DNA from: Plesiocystis pacifica SIR-1
GTDB lineage: Bacteria > Myxococcota_A > Polyangia > Nannocystales > Nannocystaceae
DNA length: 64,000 nt
Direction: 5' to 3'
NCBI RefSeq assembly: GCF_000170895.1
Contig: NZ_ABCS01000040.1
Span: 1 to 64,000 of the forward strand
Of this stretch, positions 34,801 through 42,595 are shown one piece after another. A model generated the notes under the pieces. The model was given only the letters and a program-made list of their open reading frames with translations, did no database searches and was not told the DNA's origin. Each line of letters starts with the position of its first letter. Positions within the stretch are counted from its first letter, which is position 1. A program made the position numbers and the translations under genes.

Positions 34801-35443
34801 CTTCGTGGGTGTAGAGGCCTCACTCGAGGACCGGCTAGAGTCCTTCGAGGAGCGCAAACGGCGAGCGTTGTTTGAGCATGTAGACGGAGACCGCCTCTTG
34901 ACCTCGACGAGTCAGATTGACGAGGAGCTGCGAGCCCTGCTGGAAGCCGACGCGAGCGCGCTCCGTCGCGTGGTCCGCCAGCTAAACCGCTTCTATGACC
35001 GGGACGAGGAGGCGGACGAGCACCTGCACTTGTGGATGACCCATCGGTATGATGCGAGGCCCCCGCGCTACGCCGCGTCCTCCGCTACGGTGCCGCGCGC
35101 GAGGTTGGAGCTGCTCCGGCCGCGGCTGCGCGCTCCGCTGAATGAGGCGTTCCCAGACCATCAGCCCGATCATGTGGTGCTCGCGGCGAAGTCAGGGCGA
35201 GCTCGGCTTCGAATTGACCGCGCGCTCGTTGAAGCGCTGCTCGCGGCCGAGCGGGGTCTGCCCTCGACCTTCCGACGCGGCGAACCCGAAGCGAGGATCG
35301 ACGCGTTCATCAGCGAACTCGCCGACGCCTATGGCGACCCCTCCAAGGAGGACCAGGTCGTCGTCAGGTTGGTCGACCGAGACACGGGCGGGAACGTGCA
35401 AGTGTCAGTCGACCTCCGCGGTCGAAGCTTCGTGAAGGGGTAG
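31886..35443 (+). CDS. DruA-like (DUF4338) domain fused to DptF-like P-loop NTPase
   Basis: 1185 aa from the ATG at 31886; TTG at 31796 would add 30 residues. The N-terminal ~640 residues match the DUF4338/DruA pattern: SLAFLVRNAARPMAPVIGIA, RDDWIGWS, VCGAAPPYRELLGGKLVAL, LLTTTSLYG with QYNRLR, NVNNVFGEGQSPRMRQVREGL. The C-terminal ~500 residues are a P-loop domain with GNPGDGKT (~724-731), LAINEG (~777) and a CASCPGAEGC cluster (~852), resembling DptF of phosphorothioate-dependent restriction. An in-frame ATG at 33893 with GGAG upstream sits exactly at the junction, so a free NTPase could also be made. It is followed after 2 bp by the next gene. The DruA call is fairly firm; the DptF call is moderate. 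Confidence 0.65.
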   Translation: MVAQTVRYSPKIKKAAYTKLTGMVRAADGPLQLQASLIDFAEGARSKRQRAAALVLADLVRQGWDVHVRDKEIWSSSIGGATRSGERAEEAKARVQETLKAFRAVQLSEASVNKFLRGMERPRVFEGRTVSVLNLVDDGHDLALTLADVSRVPPSDRPTALREVIHPIIQVATPDDRCEHTGLSLYDVWRYFRHTWSLEYRTTPGRSLAFLVRNAARPMAPVIGIASIANAALQLKVRDDWIGWSTHGVLSTLSAEPERWPQLRRAMNRTLGRAVQQIRSDDLLEELRDYEGAELEERLRVIGAAAREERTRQLQDRSQRQARGEEVESLHALPLDEDGNIDWVTASERALFTRKRAETLADLLFAQRVLAGLPTRGRAVEGALQTKDARRALTIAAREIRKVGLSSRLLDVNVCGAAPPYRELLGGKLVALAMASEEVSDAYRQRYRGRVSEIASQVAGAPVRRTPEICLLTTTSLYGAVSSQYNRLRAKLNSSTGEPLDIRWRDLGRTEGWGTTHFSEKTVTSLRRLVEDVTGGRNVNNVFGEGQSPRMRQVREGLAILGLDVEVYLKHRHARRVYGLELASDARSALLLNRKAAPSRPTFDEIAKWWSTRWLSRRVNDERVRARVAVQGPASVKLELTPPDLSPQLGLFDKPPPTASKPLIQWSGVMKTQSKPELIQSLYRDRGACADHHSDEVVRVLHIETAVDGFVKKWARGRVLFVTGNPGDGKTHLLKHLSKKLKSARVDVCLDANELSNERLIEMINKAARSRTRGLALAINEGILVQLVRDAEDTRWAAPVRRQLLYPLVYGDADDELEDDRFLVIDLNHRNNLASVVVEEAIRRQLQLSGPCASCPGAEGCSLQANASRLAGAGRPVERIARLLAGVADVGVHATMRELQGFIAFMLTCDESCATSPRSLARYWVNAFDGGDGPLFDALRRFDPAKMTHPLLDDKLWREADRDDEWSAGLPAFVGVEASLEDRLESFEERKRRALFEHVDGDRLLTSTSQIDEELRALLEADASALRRVVRQLNRFYDRDEEADEHLHLWMTHRYDARPPRYAASSATVPRARLELLRPRLRAPLNEAFPDHQPDHVVLAAKSGRARLRIDRALVEALLAAERGLPSTFRRGEPEARIDAFISELADAYGDPSKEDQVVVRLVDRDTGGNVQVSVDLRGRSFVKG

Positions 35444-35445
35444 AG

Positions 35446-36960
35446 ATGAAGATCGGTGCGGTGCTCAACAAGGTCTACGACCGGGACGTCGGATGGCGCC
35501 CAGCGTCAGGCGGGATCAAGCCCGTCCACGTGGCGAACGGTCTGATTCGCGCAATCCAGGGAGGTCAGTACGACGTCTCGCTGCTGCATGAATTTGTCGT
35601 GTGGTGGACCAAAGGCCGAAAGCCAGATCCGAAGAAGACCTATGAGGTGCTGGCTTCTTCACACACCGAACTCTACGCGGCCTTCGACCACCCTCGCGCT
35701 GACTTCGAGCGGACTCGTAGGTACGTAGAGGGTTTGCTCCGGGCCGACCGGGCGCTGTTCCCCTCGAAGGACAAGTCTTCCTTTTCGCTCACCCATGGTC
35801 GAATGGTGACCGCGGACATGAACGACCGGAAGCTTGGTGTGTTCGGAGCGGCGCTCCTCGGGGACCCCGATGAGGAAGACTCGCTGGCTGCGGCGATCCG
35901 CGCTGCGGCCGTCGTGGACGCTCCACGTGATCCCCTGAGCGCGTTGACTTGGCCTCTCTTGAGCGAGAGCCCGGCCCGAAAGATCCGCGCTGGGGATGCC
36001 GAGGCCATCAAGAGGGCGCTGAAGCGTCGGCATAACTCAGAGTTCGTCACCACCATTCAAGAGGCCGCTTCATGTCTGGCCACCCATGAGCGAGGCCAAG
36101 GCAACAGCATGCGGACGCTCCAACGCGCGGTCCAATTTGTCTGCGTTGCCACCATCGCTCACGCTCAGGCCCTCGCGGCGGGGGGGCGCCTCGAGCGACG
36201 CGCCCCAGCCTTGATGACCTTGGCAGGTCACCGCCGGAGTGACGTCGCGGTTGCGAGCGAGCGATCCCTCGACTTCATCTACGGGAGCTTCGAGCAGTGG
36301 CTTGCGAAGCGCCTCGCCGGCCTGATCGCAAAGGGCCAAGCGCTCGCGGACGACATGGATCCCGCGCCGTCAGGCACGACCGACCTACGGCGTGTCAAGC
36401 CGTTCCTCGTCGGGATCGACAGCGCGAAGTCCAAGCAAGGGAGCCCCTCGGACCAAGAGATCAAGCAGCGGATGAACTACTTCAAGCAGGCCAGGCAACA
36501 GCTCGGACCCAAGGCGAAGCCTGCCGATGTGCTCGCGCGCGCGCTGGTCGCCAGCTACTGTCGCGAGTACGAGTCAGGCGGACCCAAGCAGTTCTTGCGA
36601 GGGCTCGGGTGCAAGGTCGGGCTGTTCTATCCCCACTTCCAGGGTGCCACGCGGTCAAAACGTGTTCGACCGAGCGTGCCCGTGATCGACATGCTGGTCC
36701 GCGCGTGCGTTGAACACGGCGACGCTGTCCCGCTAGACGAGTTCCTCGAGCGGCTGTGGCGACGGTTCGGGCTCATCGTCGGCGGTCGCCGCGATGAAAC
36801 GTGGGACGACGCTGGCGTCCTCGCCAACCGCGGACTACCAGTGGACATCCCCGCGCTGCTCGAAAACACCGAGCGCCTAGTCGACGAGCTCACCGTCATG
36901 GGGCTCGCTCGTCGCTACGCCGATGACGTGACCTTCGTGGGAGACAGCTATGAGCGCTGA
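35446..36960 (+). CDS. Unknown protein in the DptG position
   Basis: 504 aa, 2 bp after the DruA-DptF-like gene and overlapping the HerA-like gene by 11 bp. No recognisable catalytic motif. It starts MKIGAVLNKVYDRDVGWRPASGG and is mostly helical, with a middle region rich in charged helices (KPFLVGIDSAKSKQGSPSDQE ...) and a winged-helix-like C-terminus (LLENTERLVDELTVMGLARRYADDVTFVG). Its size and place between an F-like NTPase and an H-like HerA ATPase parallel dptG in dptFGH loci, but I cannot confirm homology. It is probably a bridging subunit. Confidence 0.65.
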   Translation: MKIGAVLNKVYDRDVGWRPASGGIKPVHVANGLIRAIQGGQYDVSLLHEFVVWWTKGRKPDPKKTYEVLASSHTELYAAFDHPRADFERTRRYVEGLLRADRALFPSKDKSSFSLTHGRMVTADMNDRKLGVFGAALLGDPDEEDSLAAAIRAAAVVDAPRDPLSALTWPLLSESPARKIRAGDAEAIKRALKRRHNSEFVTTIQEAASCLATHERGQGNSMRTLQRAVQFVCVATIAHAQALAAGGRLERRAPALMTLAGHRRSDVAVASERSLDFIYGSFEQWLAKRLAGLIAKGQALADDMDPAPSGTTDLRRVKPFLVGIDSAKSKQGSPSDQEIKQRMNYFKQARQQLGPKAKPADVLARALVASYCREYESGGPKQFLRGLGCKVGLFYPHFQGATRSKRVRPSVPVIDMLVRACVEHGDAVPLDEFLERLWRRFGLIVGGRRDETWDDAGVLANRGLPVDIPALLENTERLVDELTVMGLARRYADDVTFVGDSYER

Positions 36961-39900
36961 ATCAGAAGAGTTTGCCGGCCGCATCGTTGGTCATCTGTGC
37001 GCGCGGCTGACCGACCGTAGCGCGTTGGGGGTGATCGCCGAGGACCTCCCGCCGCTGGACGTCGACGCGCTCGTGGGCGTCATCGCGGAGGAGGCCAAGG
37101 CGGGGGCTCGAGGACCCCTGCGTCTCGCCATTTTGGGCGGTGCCAAGCCCCGACGGAAGCGACGCAAGACGGCAAAGCTCGAGCTCACGACTGACCCACT
37201 CGTCGCCAACAAGTGGCGGAATGACGACGCCGCGGGGGACGGGGCGCGATCGATCGTCGTGGTGCTCGGACCGACGGCCAAGCTCAACTCCCTTCGGACG
37301 GCGCTTCGCCCCCTTCGCGCCAAGGAGCTGCGAGGTGAGATCGCGCGTGTGGCCTCAGAGTGGCTAGAGCAGCCGGAGCGAGGCCACTTCTGGCGGGCGC
37401 TCGCCGAGCGCAGCCGCGACGTCCCGACAGCGACGCTCTTGGAGTACGTCGCGCCGCTGGAGGCGAGCGCGAAGCGCCCCGCCAAGCTCCTCGAGCTCGA
37501 GGCTCGAGGGGTCTGGCGGATGGGGTTGCTGCGATCACCCAAGCTGACCTCATCGGCGGGCCTGGGGAGTGCAAAGAAAGCCCTCCGCGCGAACGTCGAC
37601 TTCGTTCGCTCGCTGGAGACGCTCTCTGACAAGAACCTCGAGCGCCTCGTCCACGCGTCAGACAACGGCGACAAGCTCACTCGCCAAGACGCTGACAAGC
37701 TGCTCCGCTTCGCAGCCTCACGCGAACGGCCAGCGCTCGAAGGCATCTCACTCGAGCGAGCCCGTGAGCTCTTGCGAACGGAGCTTCCCCAGACGGCGGA
37801 GGCCTACGATGAGGACCAGCCTCGCCCTGCACGGAAGGAGCGAGTCGAAGGGGACATCCTCGCGCTCGATCTGCTGTTGTCAGGGTCGAAGGGCGCCAAG
37901 AAAGCGGCCGCGGCGTACCAAAAGCTGCTCGAGCCTAGCCCCGACGGCGAGGACCAGGACCAACTGAAGCTCGGCGAGCGCGTTGTCCTTCCACAGCGAC
38001 GAGAGGGCAGCCGTCAGAGCGTGGGCCTGTTCGGCGGCTTGCTCACTCACGACGTCTGGGGGGGCATCGCCGTCGCAACTGACGCGGTCGACTTCGTCAG
38101 CGCGACCAAGATGATCGCGGCAGGGGACGCGAACGTCCACCCCTTCACGCCGGGAGCTGAAGACCACGTACGCGGCATGATCGAGAAGGCAGTGAATCGG
38201 CGGATGATCGAGCCCGCCGCCCTCGAGGCCTTCGACGAATACGCTGAGCGCCGCGCGACGCTCCTCTCCTCTCAGCTCGCGCTCTTGGACCACCCGCTGT
38301 TGGCGTTGGCCGCAGACAAGAAGCTCTGCGCGGAGGTGGGGCTGATGCTCGACGCGTACGGACGCGCGCTCAAGCTCGTCAAGGAGGCCGCCGATATCCT
38401 CCAGCGTCGGGGTAACTTGGAGCCCGCGCGCCGACTAATTGCGCGAATGCTGAGCTTGGACATTGCGTTCGTGCGCGCCGGCAAGGCGTGGTTCGCCGTC
38501 GCGGCGCCGACACACCCGTTCCACCTCTGGCGTCTGCACGCGCTGATCGAAGTGTTCGCCGATGACCTAGACGAGCTCAGGAAGATCGGCCCCGAAGAGC
38601 TAGAGGATCTCGTCACAGATCCACACACGGCGACTCCGCACGTCGTGCTGAGTCGGTTCGCTGCTGACGGTGGCGCCATCGAGCATACCTCCACACTGAT
38701 CGCCGCGGGCAGCTATGGGGCCTTGCCGATGTTCGCTGAGCCGAAGGCGCGGCAGCGCGGGACATTTAAGAGCAAGGCCCTCGCTGCTCTCGCCGACCGA
38801 CTCATGCGGCTCATGCCTCACGCCGCGATCGGCCTCCGCGTCACGCTCGTGGACCCCCCTAGCGTGGCGGGGGCGCTCGATCGGCTCCTGAACCTGAAGA
38901 ACCCGCTAGATGATGAGCTGCCAGTGCCGCTCCATGCGACCGTCCTGCGGACGCGTCAGGCTCCCGACGCCACAGACGAAGAGGATGACAAGCTCGGCAC
39001 CCTCGCGCGCGAGCTCGTGGACGCGGGCGGCACCCTGCAAGTTTATCCCGCCGTCCCGTCGCTCGCAGACGTCGAAGCACACCTACGTGATCGCCCAGCC
39101 CATCTGTTGGCGCTCTTCGATCCGGGGCAAGCCGAGGTCGTGAAGTTGAGCGCTCCTCGCCCGCGCCTGTCACCCTTGACGCTGCCGCGCTCGTACTTCT
39201 ACGACGACTTTGACGACCGCATCGACGTTATTGTCTCCGGCGATATCCCACTGTTTGGTAGCTACCACGAGCTCTTTTGTCGAACGATCGACGCTCCGAC
39301 CTCCGACATCCTCGGCCGACGCTCGGGCGCGAGCCAGAGCAGGAAGGAGCTCGAGCGCATCACGAATTCCGCGGTGTGGGTCTCGGTCCTCGATCAGGGC
39401 ATCGAGCCCACGTTCCGGATCAAAGGCGCGGAGCGGCTCGACTGGCGGCAGGATGGTGGCCGAGATGTCGTCACCGTGACGGCTCACCATGAGACCGTGG
39501 AGCACTTGGTCCACGATGCCCTTCGACTGGCTGGCCTCCCGACGACGGAACAGAGCGTCAAGCGTACGTTGAAGGAGCTCTTCAACCTGAGCGGCGAGGC
39601 AGTGTTGGGTTTGCTCCGCGCCCAGATCGGGGTGTCTCTGGTTGAGCCCCGCTTCGCCAAGGGCCTGATCGGTACGCTCATCGCGGCGAGGTGGTACCTG
39701 CGCGCGCACCCCGAGGCGCTGCTGATCTCATTGGATGAGAAGACCAGCAGGCGGTGGATCTTGGGGGTCGCGTCCGACGACCGACACGGCGACCTCCTGG
39801 GCGTGCGAATGAGCGACGCTGGGCCTGTGCTCGAGGCGATCGAGGTAAAGACCTACGAAGACGCTGACGCGGTCGTGAAGGTGCGAGCGAAGGGCATCGA

Positions 39901-41485
39901 GGGTGAGGCGGTGACACAGGTCGACCAAACGATCGCTGTCCTGCGACACATCATCGGCTTGGATGACGATGGGACCGCTGTCGCGCGGGCGCGAGAGTCG
40001 ATCCTCAAGGACCAACTCTACCGTGCCGTCGCGGCGCGGCCGTACAGCGCCGACCGTCGCAGCCGACTCGTCCGAACGCTCGAGGAGTTATTCAAGACTG
40101 GACCGGCCGAGCTTCTTGGATTGATCTTTAGCGTGAAGATCGCCCCGGGGGAGGTGTCGGTCTCTCCCGATGCGCCCAAGTACCGACGCTCTCCTGGAAA
40201 GAACACCGTTGGGTACGTCGAGATCATCGAGGCAGGAGAACTACCAAAGCGGTCGCGCCCTAAGTCGACCAAGCTCAAGACTGACGCGAGCGGACCTGAG
40301 CCTGGTTCAAGCCCGGGGTCATCGGCCAAGTCGAAGTCGAAGTCCAAGAAGCGGTCATCGCAGCGGAAGCGGAGCTCAGCAGTTCAGCCGGACGAGGACA
40401 TTCGCGTCCACATCGGCGAGAGCCCAACTGGCGGGGAGGTGACTTGGGCTCCCCATGACGAAGAGCATCCTCTCAATAATTTCGGTTTGCTGGTGACGGG
40501 GGACTCTGGCGCAGGGAAGACCCAAATTCTTCGCGCGATCATTCACGCTGTGACTCAAGCGGGAGTCCCTGTCTGCGCGTTTGACTACAAGAACGACTAC
40601 GCAGATCCGGAGTTCAGCGAGTTGGTGGGCCTCGACGTCTACAACGTCGATCGACAGGGCTTGCCCTTCAACCCACTCGAGCTCGCTGGTGACGAGACTG
40701 GGCGCGCCCAGCCGATTCGTCACATCCATGAGATCGCTCAGATCCTGAAGCGCGTGTTCAGCCTCGGAGATCAGATGGAGGCGCGGCTGCGCAAGGCGAT
40801 GCAGCGCGCGTACGAAGCTCGCGGCATCAAGGCGCGCGTCTGGATCGATGTGGATGACGCTCCTGCGCCGCCTTCTTTTGACGAGGTCATCGAACAACTC
40901 GAGAGCACGGGGAAGAACGAGAAGTTGCTCAACCGGCTGTCCCCGTTGTTTGACCTCGGCTTGTTCCCATCGTCGGAAGACGCGGAGTCAACCTTTGACG
41001 AGTTGCTCGAGCGCAGCGTCGCGCTGCAACTCAACGGCTTGCCTCACGACAACATCAAGCAGGCGCTCTCGGAGTTCATCATCGTGAGGTTGCACGCGCA
41101 CGCCCTCCGAGGAGAGCAGCCGCGTCGGCTACGACGGCTTCTGGTGTTTGATGAGGCGTGGCGGGTGAAAGAGTCCACCCGGCTTCACCAACTCGCTCGG
41201 GAGGGGCGAGCCTTTGGGATTGGCATCGCTCTGGGCACGCAGTTCCCCGGTGACATTCCCGACAACTTGTCCGGGAACCTCGCTACTCAGCTGTTTCTGC
41301 AAAACCAAAACTCGGAGCACGTGAAGTCGGTCGTCAGGACCTTGCTCGGCGCCCGGTCTGGGAGGGGCGTGAGGTCTCTGGAGACGCAGATCAAACAGCT
41401 TCAGAAGTACGAGGGCTTCTTCCGGAATCAGCAGTACACCCCCTACACCTTCGTCACCACGCTGCCCCACTTCAAGCGGGTCTAG
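36950..41485 (+). CDS. Very large HerA/DptH-like ATPase
   Basis: 1511 aa. The first ~1100 residues are unrecognised, helical and charged, including SKSKSKKRSSQRKRSS-type basic linkers near ~1125. The C-terminal motor has Walker A GDSGAGKTQ (~1184-1191), VCAFDYKNDY (the HerA/VirB4 'D.K.DY' motif), NPLEL, Walker B LVFDEAWRV (~1400) and GIALGTQFPGDIPD (sensor region), as in HerA/FtsK-type hexameric translocases and DptH. It probably drives DNA handling in a restriction complex with the two upstream proteins. Its start lies within the previous gene and its stop is 11 bp before the next, consistent with one operon. Confidence 0.7.
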   Translation: MSAESEEFAGRIVGHLCARLTDRSALGVIAEDLPPLDVDALVGVIAEEAKAGARGPLRLAILGGAKPRRKRRKTAKLELTTDPLVANKWRNDDAAGDGARSIVVVLGPTAKLNSLRTALRPLRAKELRGEIARVASEWLEQPERGHFWRALAERSRDVPTATLLEYVAPLEASAKRPAKLLELEARGVWRMGLLRSPKLTSSAGLGSAKKALRANVDFVRSLETLSDKNLERLVHASDNGDKLTRQDADKLLRFAASRERPALEGISLERARELLRTELPQTAEAYDEDQPRPARKERVEGDILALDLLLSGSKGAKKAAAAYQKLLEPSPDGEDQDQLKLGERVVLPQRREGSRQSVGLFGGLLTHDVWGGIAVATDAVDFVSATKMIAAGDANVHPFTPGAEDHVRGMIEKAVNRRMIEPAALEAFDEYAERRATLLSSQLALLDHPLLALAADKKLCAEVGLMLDAYGRALKLVKEAADILQRRGNLEPARRLIARMLSLDIAFVRAGKAWFAVAAPTHPFHLWRLHALIEVFADDLDELRKIGPEELEDLVTDPHTATPHVVLSRFAADGGAIEHTSTLIAAGSYGALPMFAEPKARQRGTFKSKALAALADRLMRLMPHAAIGLRVTLVDPPSVAGALDRLLNLKNPLDDELPVPLHATVLRTRQAPDATDEEDDKLGTLARELVDAGGTLQVYPAVPSLADVEAHLRDRPAHLLALFDPGQAEVVKLSAPRPRLSPLTLPRSYFYDDFDDRIDVIVSGDIPLFGSYHELFCRTIDAPTSDILGRRSGASQSRKELERITNSAVWVSVLDQGIEPTFRIKGAERLDWRQDGGRDVVTVTAHHETVEHLVHDALRLAGLPTTEQSVKRTLKELFNLSGEAVLGLLRAQIGVSLVEPRFAKGLIGTLIAARWYLRAHPEALLISLDEKTSRRWILGVASDDRHGDLLGVRMSDAGPVLEAIEVKTYEDADAVVKVRAKGIEGEAVTQVDQTIAVLRHIIGLDDDGTAVARARESILKDQLYRAVAARPYSADRRSRLVRTLEELFKTGPAELLGLIFSVKIAPGEVSVSPDAPKYRRSPGKNTVGYVEIIEAGELPKRSRPKSTKLKTDASGPEPGSSPGSSAKSKSKSKKRSSQRKRSSAVQPDEDIRVHIGESPTGGEVTWAPHDEEHPLNNFGLLVTGDSGAGKTQILRAIIHAVTQAGVPVCAFDYKNDYADPEFSELVGLDVYNVDRQGLPFNPLELAGDETGRAQPIRHIHEIAQILKRVFSLGDQMEARLRKAMQRAYEARGIKARVWIDVDDAPAPPSFDEVIEQLESTGKNEKLLNRLSPLFDLGLFPSSEDAESTFDELLERSVALQLNGLPHDNIKQALSEFIIVRLHAHALRGEQPRRLRRLLVFDEAWRVKESTRLHQLAREGRAFGIGIALGTQFPGDIPDNLSGNLATQLFLQNQNSEHVKSVVRTLLGARSGRGVRSLETQIKQLQKYEGFFRNQQYTPYTFVTTLPHFKRV

Positions 41486-41496
41486 CGATCAGCCTG

Positions 41497-42540
41497 ATGC
41501 CCGATTCTCTCTGCCCGCGGCCTACCCGGCAGCAGTATCGGCTCGCGCGCCTCATCACCCGGTGGTACCTCGATCGGTACCACGGCACCGACGAGGACGT
41601 GGGCACAGCCAGCATGTTCTGCGACCGCCGTCGGGTTGGACACTTCGCGGTGAGTCGCCGAGCGCTCGCGCGCGGCAGCGGCGACGCGTTGTTCCGGATG
41701 CTGATCGCTACGACGATGTTCCAGCGTCGACAAGACGCTCAGATCCTCCGCGTGCTGCGGGGGATCTCGAAGGAGCACACCTACGAACTCACAGACTCCC
41801 GTCGACTGCTGTCACTCGCCGATGATAGCCGTTGCCCGCACCTGAAGAGTAACGCCACGCTGCTAGAAGCGTGCGACCTCTCCAAGGACCCCGTGACGAA
41901 GCAAGGGCGCTGCGGCGCGAGGCCACGCACGCCCTGTCACCTCAAACAGCACACGGTCCTGCTCAAGCGCTACGGGCACTTCGGGAAGGTGCCAACATCG
42001 GTCGCGCTCACCCTGCGAGAAGGCAGCGCCGATAGCCTCGCTGAGCTCCGTGAGCAGGTGCTCGGCGAGCATGACGACCCACTTGAGCGGGCTGTCGCCC
42101 TCGAGCGGCGGCTCTCGAAGGCGTGGCGTGTCAGCGACAAGATCTCCGCGATGTTTCTCTCCGCCGTCTGCAACCCTGACCTGTGCCCGGGCCTGTCGCC
42201 GTGGGCCGAGGGCGTCGACTGGACGCGATACGTCGTCATCGACAGCAACGTCGATCTCTTCCTGACCGGCACCGGTTATCCAGGTCCGTGGACCTACAAC
42301 AAGCGGCGGGAGTTCATCCAGCGGCTCGCAAAGCGCGTGGATCTCGAGCAGATGAAGCCAGGGCTGCAGCGGTTCAACCCCAGGATCGTGCAGCAGGCCC
42401 TCTACTTGTTCATGAGCATATCCAACCGACGCGCGGCGAAATTGGATTGCGCGCATGAGGCTCCTCGCAGTTGTGAAGCATGCCCCGGTCCGCTAAAGTC
42501 ACTGTGTCCGTCGACTGCCTCTATGAGTATCTCGAAATGA
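41497..42540 (+). CDS. Endonuclease III-like (HhH/Fe-S) protein, last gene of the DptFGH-like operon
   Basis: 347 aa. The region RVSDKISAMFLSAVCNPDL (~210-228) followed by RYVVIDSNVDLFL (~247-259) recalls the helix-hairpin-helix and catalytic-Asp segments of endonuclease III-type glycosylases. The C-terminus has Cys spacing C-x7-C-x2-C-x7-C (CAHEAPRSCEACPGPLKSLC), close to the EndoIII [4Fe-4S] loop. A further set of Cys lies at ~110-145 (CPHLK, CDLSK, CGARPRTPCHL). A glycosylase/lyase could supply the nicking step of the operon, or repair. The homology is remote and inferred from motifs; it could instead be a nonenzymatic Fe-S or Zn protein. Confidence 0.5.
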   Translation: MPDSLCPRPTRQQYRLARLITRWYLDRYHGTDEDVGTASMFCDRRRVGHFAVSRRALARGSGDALFRMLIATTMFQRRQDAQILRVLRGISKEHTYELTDSRRLLSLADDSRCPHLKSNATLLEACDLSKDPVTKQGRCGARPRTPCHLKQHTVLLKRYGHFGKVPTSVALTLREGSADSLAELREQVLGEHDDPLERAVALERRLSKAWRVSDKISAMFLSAVCNPDLCPGLSPWAEGVDWTRYVVIDSNVDLFLTGTGYPGPWTYNKRREFIQRLAKRVDLEQMKPGLQRFNPRIVQQALYLFMSISNRRAAKLDCAHEAPRSCEACPGPLKSLCPSTASMSISK

Positions 42541-42595
42541 GCAAACACTATTATCGTCGATCAGATGATGACACGACAGAGGGAATCCGTACCTA

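Noticed and set aside
31886-41485. Complete Dnd phosphorothioation system
   Set aside because: No dndA-E or ssp genes are present; only restriction-like components are seen, and the first is fused to a DruA-like domain.
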